The notes under the pieces are model-generated. The model saw only the letters and a list, made by a program, of their open reading frames with translations, searched no databases and had not been told where the DNA came from. From NCBI GenBank assembly GCA_030834095.1, contig JAURGA010000006.1:1-56781 (forward strand): 56,781 bases of DNA, in the 5' to 3' direction. Below are positions 51,806-56,781 of the stretch, in pieces (within the stretch, counting starts at the first letter, position 1; each line of letters begins with the position of its first letter). A program made the translations under genes and the position numbers. This stretch comes from Candidatus Nanopelagicales bacterium (GTDB lineage: Bacteria; Actinomycetota; Actinomycetes; Nanopelagicales; Nanopelagicaceae).

Positions 51806-53296
51806 TTAGGTTTGCGACCTTGGAGCAGTCCGCCTTTGAACAAAGAATGTTTCTGCTACGGAGAATGACCCGACATCATTTGCTTCGGTTGGAACCAAAG
51901 TGGCTACTACAGAAATGCTTCCACGCTTTGATGGTTTAAACCTGCAGTTTGCAGTGTATTCATTAGTTGAATTCACCCTCTTATTTTTACAGCCAGGAAT
52001 GACTTTTCCCTTCACCCTAAATGTAACTTTTCCAGCTACAGAGGCAATTAAACTCAAATTTGAGGCTGTTCGATAGGCTAAATTTCCGAAGACTTGTGGC
52101 GTAGATGCTGAAGCGAACTCCAAATTTGAAGGAGTTAAGTATCGAAAGATTGCGATTCCAGAGCCTCCATCGCCTGAATTCTTCACATTACTTCTCACAT
52201 AACCGCCGCCACCACCACCGCCACTGCCCGCAACTCCATTCGTAGCGGATGCCGAGACTGTGTTCAGACCACCGGTTCCTCCACCACCTTTCCCACCCGC
52301 GGCTGGAGTCCTGGAAGTGGATGGGAAATAATAATCAGCACTAGCGTTACCACCACCTCCACCTCCAGCAAAAAAATAATTTCCGCTGCTAATTAAGTTG
52401 CTTGAAATACCTAAGGAATTGCCGATAGTTTGCGTCAATTCGGATTTCCAAAATCTCCCATCACCACCTACGCCAGCTGGAAAATTACCCCGTGTGTTGT
52501 TGTAGGTGGGAGACGAGCCACCGACACTTCCCGCGCCACCACCGCCACCAGCTACGTATACGTATTGTCTGGATCCATCCGTCAGAAAACCATTGGTTCC
52601 TTTACCTCCATTGTTTCCTTGACCCGCAATCCCTCGACCAACGGAATTATTACCAAAAACTCCTCCGCCCGATCCTCTCTGTACATTGTAACTATCACCC
52701 CCGCCCCCACCAGTTGCAGTAACTGTATTTGGATCGCTTACATCAGGACTCGCTCCAAAAGTCGTGTTACCACCGTGCTTACCAGCTGCAGTTCCAGTAG
52801 AACCCTTAGTTCCTTCCCCACCAAGACCTATAGATATATACAAATTTTCTAGCGCTGAAACATCAAAAGCATCCCCTGATAAAAAACCTCCAGCTCCACC
52901 ACCACCGGCATGCGGATAACCCCCACCGCCACCACCTGCAACCAGAAGATAATCAACAGATTGCAGCCCTGCTGGAATGCTCCAAATGCAAGGATCCGTA
53001 CTTTCAGAATCGCCCATAGTTTCAGAAAAAGTTTTAAAAGCGATAAATGTGTATGACCCTGAAGTTACAGAAGTCGACACACATCCAACATTAGCTTGTG
53101 TGGTTTGAAGTGAGGTATGTGTAAATAAAAATGATGATATTAAAGACAAAGATATAAATTTTAGAGATTGATTTCTTTTAATATTCGTTGACACTTCAGA
53201 GACTGATGACCTATGGGGTAGAAATAACTCCGTAATTTTACAAAACAGTGAGGTTTTCATCCATTCTTTCAATGGCTGACTATTACATTGTTTCAT
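51806..53296 (-). CDS. Secreted glycine-rich protein with C-terminal Ig-like/basic domain
   Basis: 496 residues (Met13 at 53260 is another possible start). A hydrophobic segment (LKFISLSLISSFLFTHTSLQ, then TTQA) looks like a signal peptide after a basic 45-residue extension. A first strand-rich part is followed by glycine-rich blocks (VDYLLVAGGGGGG, FFAGGGGGGN, GGGGGGGYV) of the type found in phage-tail and adhesin glycine-rich domains. The C-terminal ~75 residues (GKVTFRVKGKVIPGCKNKR, then CRFKPSKRGS) are a diverged copy of the domain shared with neighbours. Probably a surface or secreted adhesin (inference). Confidence 0.75.
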   Translation of the reverse strand: MKQCNSQPLKEWMKTSLFCKITELFLPHRSSVSEVSTNIKRNQSLKFISLSLISSFLFTHTSLQTTQANVGCVSTSVTSGSYTFIAFKTFSETMGDSESTDPCIWSIPAGLQSVDYLLVAGGGGGGYPHAGGGGAGGFLSGDAFDVSALENLYISIGLGGEGTKGSTGTAAGKHGGNTTFGASPDVSDPNTVTATGGGGGDSYNVQRGSGGGVFGNNSVGRGIAGQGNNGGKGTNGFLTDGSRQYVYVAGGGGGAGSVGGSSPTYNNTRGNFPAGVGGDGRFWKSELTQTIGNSLGISSNLISSGNYFFAGGGGGGNASADYYFPSTSRTPAAGGKGGGGTGGLNTVSASATNGVAGSGGGGGGGYVRSNVKNSGDGGSGIAIFRYLTPSNLEFASASTPQVFGNLAYRTASNLSLIASVAGKVTFRVKGKVIPGCKNKRVNSTNEYTANCRFKPSKRGSISVVATLVPTEANDVGSFSVAETFFVQRRTAPRSQT

Positions 53297-53604
53297 TCTA
53301 GGAGTGTAAGGCGTAATAAATCAGATCACACTATTGAGTGAGTAAGAACTAACGCCAAATAAATATTTGAGCGTGAACTAGTGAATATGGCTCCTAAGCG
53401 ATAGTTGCTTTGCTCGAGTGCAGGTGCGCTGGGCTGAAATGGATCGAGAATCAGGGCATCGCCTTCAAATCCCTCACGGTAGATGTGTATGCATTTATGT
53501 ATGCACTGCAAAATAAATGCTGATTTATTTTTACTATGTGCGAGACACGTTACGCACAACTGGTGCCCCCGGTCGGACTTGAACCGACGCTGGAAGGATT
53601 TTAC
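53297..53604. other. Gap between the two glycine-rich genes
   Basis: 308 bases. It contains the tRNA 3' fragment at 53561-53590 and an inverted-repeat-like stretch, GTATGCATTTATGTATGCAC (53489-53508). A 77-codon open frame on the minus strand (53326-53559) has no recognisable similarity or ribosome binding site, and I do not call it a gene. Confidence 0.5.
53561..53590 (-). pseudogene. tRNA 3' fragment (T-arm, acceptor 3' strand and CCA)
   Basis: On the minus strand, GTCGG-TTCAAGT-CCGAC is a perfect T-arm, followed by CGGGGGC, A and CCA. Nothing upstream resembles the D-arm or anticodon arm; coding sequence of the 587-residue protein begins instead (within about 15 bp). Such a 3' fragment is typical of an attachment-site copy left by integration into a tRNA gene. 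The matching 5' acceptor strand would be GCCCCCG, as in some tRNA-Arg. Confidence 0.7.
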
Positions 53605-55368
53605 CTACCCAGCCCTTCGCCCGCTTCGCTTGTTTGCGAAGTAGGTATCTGAGGTTCTCACCGTTCCGATATATGAGGGATCAGTTGGATTGAGTGTGAC
53701 AGATATGGTCACAAAACCTCTAGTAGATGGGCGGTAGGAGCAGGTAGCAATAATGTTTGGTGCGCTTCCAGTTGTTGATTTTTTCTTGCACCCAGGCAGT
53801 ATTTTGTTATTGACTCTAAAAGTTACCTTGCCGACTACGGATGCTGATGCGCTAATTAGCTTTGCCTGGCGAAAAACAAGTGAGCCATCGGCAATCGTGA
53901 TTGTGGCGGTGGTGGATCCTGCTGTGAAGGTAATAGTTGTTTGACTAGATGAGATTGCGCTGTAGTTATCATCAGGCGCCTTAGTTGCAGTAACCAGACA
54001 AGTGCCAGTGGCTGCGGCAGTTAGAACTCCTGAAGAGAGCGTGCAAGTTGTTGTTCCCTCTGCGTAGATATATGAAACTAAGCCGCCCCCGCTGCCACCA
54101 TTGGTAGCGAGAGTGATTGGAGTGCCAAATGATCCTGAAGTCGATGAAATGGATAGCGCGGATTGGCTAGCTTTACTAAAGGTAAAAGTTAGGGCGCTAC
54201 TAGTGGCCGCGTTGTAGTAATCATCTGCAGCAATGGTGGCTGCAACTAAACAGGTGCCAGATGTTGATGCTGAGATAGTTGCTGTTGCAGATGAGTTAGA
54301 GAGCGCGCAACTACTTGCGCTGCCCCCAGCCGCAATTGCATAGGTAATAGCACCGCTTCCAGTTGATCCAGAGGTGCTCATTGAAAGTGCTTGCGAATAT
54401 GGATAAGACTTAGAAGAAGTTCCAAGAGAGCTTAAGGTAATGGTTTGATTGTAATTTGGAATTGAATACATTATTTGGACTACGCCAGATCCACCCCATC
54501 TTGCAGCACCTCCGCCGCCACCGGTATTCGCAACACCATCAGCTCCGGTTGCCCTATCTGCTCCAGCGCTTTCATAGTTAGCGATTGCTATAGGTCTTCC
54601 TCCGCCACCAGTGCCACCGGTAGCACCATTGCTCCAACCTCCCCCACCTCCGCCATAAGTTCCAGTAAAAGTCCCACCTGAAAGTGAAATTCCGTTTGCA
54701 CCATTAACTCCTGTTGCAGCTGCACCGGCGCCACCGCCACCACCGGAACCACCCGGACCTCCAGCGTTTGCAAATCTTTCCCAGCCAGTCGTTGGATCAA
54801 TTAGGCCATCACCAGCGGCTCTAGCAGTGCCTAGATGACAAGCTCCTCCCGCAGATCCGCTAAATGATGAAGCGAGTTGATAATTAGTAGCACCACATCC
54901 ACCACCACCACCACCAGCTTTAATTATCAAACTATCTGATTGATTAGTTATAAACGAAGGTGAACCATTTTCGCCAAGGGTCCAATCATTTGTAGCTTTC
55001 CATCCATCAAGGCCACCAGCGCCTACCGTTACTTTGAGTTGAGTAATGCCCGAAAGTGATAACGAAGTTTTTCGATACTTAACTTCACCACCACCGCCAC
55101 CACCACCGAGCGAATTGAAACCACCGCCACCACCGCCTCCTACGACTAGTGCTTCTTCAATAGATGTAACACCAACTGGAATCGTAAAAGTTTGTCCGGT
55201 CTTAAAAGTGATTATGCATTTTCCCGTGACTGAAATATCGATTGTTACTGCACTTGAATTTGTATTAGCTAATCCAGAAGTGCAAGCAAGCCATTTCACC
55301 GAAGCTTGGGCCGGCAAGGTTTGGAATATAAAGAAAAAGCTCAAGAGAGCAATCAGGGGCTTTTTCAT
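53605..55368 (-). CDS. Secreted glycine-rich protein with Ig-like repeats and shared C-terminal domain
   Basis: 587 residues. Clear signal peptide (MKKPLIALLSFFFIFQTLPA then QASV). Glycine-rich region at about residues 75-300 (VVGGGGGGGFNSLGGGGGG). Two Ig-like/MBG-type repeats follow (FSKASQSALSISSTSGSFG; GTCLVAATIAADDYYNAATS and GTCLVTATKAPDDNYSAISS), each about 85 residues. The C-terminal domain is FRQAKLISASASVVGKVTF, then PGCKKKS, CSYRPSTRGF, and the basic tail RSGRRAG. Likely a cell-surface or released protein; the basic tail may be a sorting or anchoring signal (inference). Confidence 0.8.
   Translation of the reverse strand: MKKPLIALLSFFFIFQTLPAQASVKWLACTSGLANTNSSAVTIDISVTGKCIITFKTGQTFTIPVGVTSIEEALVVGGGGGGGFNSLGGGGGGGEVKYRKTSLSLSGITQLKVTVGAGGLDGWKATNDWTLGENGSPSFITNQSDSLIIKAGGGGGGCGATNYQLASSFSGSAGGACHLGTARAAGDGLIDPTTGWERFANAGGPGGSGGGGGAGAAATGVNGANGISLSGGTFTGTYGGGGGGWSNGATGGTGGGGRPIAIANYESAGADRATGADGVANTGGGGGAARWGGSGVVQIMYSIPNYNQTITLSSLGTSSKSYPYSQALSMSTSGSTGSGAITYAIAAGGSASSCALSNSSATATISASTSGTCLVAATIAADDYYNAATSSALTFTFSKASQSALSISSTSGSFGTPITLATNGGSGGGLVSYIYAEGTTTCTLSSGVLTAAATGTCLVTATKAPDDNYSAISSSQTTITFTAGSTTATITIADGSLVFRQAKLISASASVVGKVTFRVNNKILPGCKKKSTTGSAPNIIATCSYRPSTRGFVTISVTLNPTDPSYIGTVRTSDTYFANKRSGRRAG
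53699..53766. repeat. 68-bp direct repeat, copy 2
   Basis: Exact copy of 51635-51702, same orientation, about 2.06 kb away. Recombination between them would delete the 496-residue gene and the tRNA fragment. Confidence 0.9.
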
Positions 55369-55432
55369 AGCGCTAGTTTAGTTGCAGACCAAAATCTGCC
55401 AACCAGAGGGCACCCAGACGGGATCGACCCCT

Positions 55433-55948
55433 TTAATTCCTAGTTAAGTAGCCCCAAGCCAAGGTGGCGGCAACAGCCACCCAAATTTGATACGGAACAA
55501 GTAGAAGTCCCATTATCAGCGAAGCTTTGAACGTTAGGTAAAGAACAGGAATTGTAAGAAGAGTTGCCAATACCAATGCAATCGTGGCCAGAGCGAAGTT
55601 GTGTGGGACATAGAACTGATAAGCCCAAGTAAGTGCTGCGGCAATACTTAGCCCGAAGAAAACCAGCCAGGAGATATTCTGCAATCGAGTTAAAGACTTT
55701 GATACTTGATATGAAGCAACACCTAAAACTATAAAGTTGTAAGGCCAGATAATTCCAATAAAGGCACTGGGTGGCTGCCACGGCGGTCTATTAAGAGTTG
55801 AATACCAACCTGGTGAAGAAGAAACCCAAATTCCTGAACCGAAGGCATAGATAAAAACAAAAAGAATTCCTAACGCCGCCATAACCATTCTTAAGTCCAC
55901 AACTGGACTGTAGCGAAGTTTGCTAGGGGTAGGGCCAACACCTGCCAA
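55433..55948 (-). CDS. tspO: TspO/MBR family protein
   Basis: 171 residues with five transmembrane helices. Diagnostic TspO motifs: SPGWYSTLNRPPWQPPSAFI (WYxxLxxPPWxPP), IIWPYNFIVLGVASYQ, LTWAYQFYV, and PYQIWVAVAATLAWGYL. It binds porphyrins and sterol-like ligands and acts in stress response or tetrapyrrole handling. The N-terminal 20 residues (MAGVGPTPSKLRYSP) may be dispensable; Met21 is an alternative start. It starts 5 bp downstream of the surface-protein stop, so it may be co-transcribed with it. Confidence 0.92.
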   Translation of the reverse strand: MAGVGPTPSKLRYSPVVDLRMVMAALGILFVFIYAFGSGIWVSSSPGWYSTLNRPPWQPPSAFIGIIWPYNFIVLGVASYQVSKSLTRLQNISWLVFFGLSIAAALTWAYQFYVPHNFALATIALVLATLLTIPVLYLTFKASLIMGLLLVPYQIWVAVAATLAWGYLTRN

Positions 55949-55952
55949 CTAA

Positions 55953-56781
55953 CTACCCGCCTCTTGCCCCACTCCTATTACCCACGAAGTAGCGGCTAGT
56001 TGTTGTAGTAGTTCCGATATATGAAGGATCTGTGGGATTTAGCGTTGCAGTTATAACCACATAGCCTCTAGTAGAAGGTCGGTAGGAGCAGATAACAGTT
56101 GCGCTTGCTGCAACTACCTTCTTCTTGCATCTTGGTATTACCTTGCCATTGACCTTAAAGGTGACCTTGCCAGCAACAGATGAGCTTGCGCTAACGCTCT
56201 TTGCTTGGCGGTAGGTAAGTGCGCCTGGCTCTAGAGTGATTGTGGCGCTAACGCTGGTGGTTGAGATATTGATAGTTGTATCTGCTGACTGCGCTGCTAG
56301 GTAATTGTCATTCTCTGCAAGGCTAGACCTAATGACACAGCTACCAGCTGCAGTGGGAGTAAGAGTGGAGCCGACGACGGTGCAATCACCTGAAACCTTT
56401 GTGTAGGTAAAGGTGCCACCCGTTGAGCCACCAGTTGAGGTAAGTGAAAGATCACTGCCAAAGCTAACGGAGGTACTAGATGTAATGGTGATGTTTGTTT
56501 GGGTTGCCTTCACCGTTGAATTATTAGTAACGCTCTGTGAAGTTAGAGATGCGGCATCATTACCAACTAGATCCTGGATAGCATTTGCATCATCGCCAGC
56601 TGTTGGATCACTATAGGAAACTGTTACTACTCTGCCGATATTGATCGTTGATCCAAGTGCGAGGGTAACGGCGGAACCAGATGCGGTAGCTGATGAGACG
56701 GCGACTGCACTTCCAGCGTCCAAGACTGTAAAGGCTGAGGTTGGAGCGGTAGTCGCAGAGAGCGCCTCGTTATAGGTCAGA
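55953..56781 (-). CDS. Large surface protein with SwmB-type and Ig-like repeats, C-terminal part (runs off right edge)
   Basis: At least 275 residues; the frame stays open to the window edge, so the start lies outside. The first visible part (LTYNEALSATTAPTSAFTVL, with VVTVSYSDPTAGDDANAIQD and LVGNDAASLTSQ) is a SwmB-type repeat of bacterial adhesins. An Ig-like repeat (GSCVIRSSLAENDNYLAAQS) follows, then the shared C-terminal domain (YRQAKSVSASSSVAGKVTF, PRCKKK, CSYRPSTRGY) and a tail ending RSGARGG. Probably a large cell-surface adhesin. Confidence 0.85.
   Translation of the reverse strand, partial: LTYNEALSATTAPTSAFTVLDAGSAVAVSSATASGSAVTLALGSTINIGRVVTVSYSDPTAGDDANAIQDLVGNDAASLTSQSVTNNSTVKATQTNITITSSTSVSFGSDLSLTSTGGSTGGTFTYTKVSGDCTVVGSTLTPTAAGSCVIRSSLAENDNYLAAQSADTTINISTTSVSATITLEPGALTYRQAKSVSASSSVAGKVTFKVNGKVIPRCKKKVVAASATVICSYRPSTRGYVVITATLNPTDPSYIGTTTTTSRYFVGNRSGARGG

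Noticed and set aside
53326-53559. 77-codon open frame between the glycine-rich genes
   Set aside because: No ribosome binding site, no recognisable motif, and it lies between a gene end and a tRNA fragment. Probably spurious.
51806-55368. Repeated CCACCACCA-type stretches seen on the plus strand as a possible CRISPR or satellite array
   Set aside because: They are the antisense of glycine codon runs (GGT, GGA, GGC) in the glycine-rich proteins, with no constant repeat-spacer structure.
55400-55440. Second tRNA-like fragment (GGGATCGACC next to GGGCACCC) between tspO and the 587-residue gene
   Set aside because: It resembles a T-arm with one base deleted, but the stem is not perfect and there is no CCA in place. 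Too weak to claim.

Overview
The window comes from a low-to-moderate GC actinobacterium. Markers are the fused 2-oxoglutarate decarboxylase/dehydrogenase (kgd), a SigH/R sigma factor with its zinc anti-sigma factor, a WhiB7-type regulator, nickel superoxide dismutase with its processing protease, AdnAB in place of RecBCD/AddAB, and UPF0182, DUF3817 and DUF4307 proteins. Intergenic gaps are short and many genes overlap or are translationally coupled. This suggests a streamlined lineage, possibly freshwater Nanopelagicales (acI), but the taxonomy is inference.

Layout. 1-6.3 kb: 5' end of prfB, a small membrane protein, an SDR enzyme, kgd, and the sodX/sodN pair. 6.4-12.7 kb: thioesterase, rsrA-like and sigH-like genes, an SRAP/HMCES peptidase, aroA-rsgA-hisN, an orphan protein resembling the nucleotide-binding domain of a P-type ATPase, and an initiator tRNA. 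12.7-31.9 kb: a block whose order I recall from mycobacteria (UPF0182, YlbL-like Lon-domain protease, DUF2342, YgjP peptidase, ThiF/TOMM-like protein, whiB7, uvrD2, nudC, adnB, adnA). 32-51.4 kb: typA, ychF, rmuC, ispH, xseAB, class I fumarase, a secreted transglycosylase-like protein, phoH2, a cis-prenyltransferase, DUF3817, SURF1, DUF4307, greA, a DrrAB-type ABC exporter, two MFS exporters and a Bax-inhibitor-1 family protein. 51.5-56.8 kb: an accessory island of glycine-rich and Ig-like secreted proteins sharing one C-terminal domain, with a chimeric gene remnant, direct repeats, a tRNA 3' fragment and tspO.

Regulation readable from sequence. (1) whiB7 has an apparently leaderless 63-codon upstream ORF, then a 16-bp terminator hairpin whose 3' arm can instead pair with the end of that ORF: an attenuator. 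(2) Perfect SigH/R-type promoters (GGAAT-N18-GTT) lie upstream of sigH itself and of the Bax-inhibitor gene. (3) At least twelve starts have TANNNT 6 or 7 nt upstream of ATG/GTG, which implies frequent leaderless transcription.

The most unusual pattern is a set of short tandem repeats (10-20 bp) around gene ends. In two convergent pairs every repeat copy carries stop codons on both strands. Other points of interest are the orphan ATPase N-domain protein, family members that have lost expected domains (YlbL without PDZ, UvrD2 without HRDC/tetracysteine, DUF2342 with a degenerate zinc motif), and the recombining surface-protein island. No CRISPR array, intact transposase or prophage was seen.
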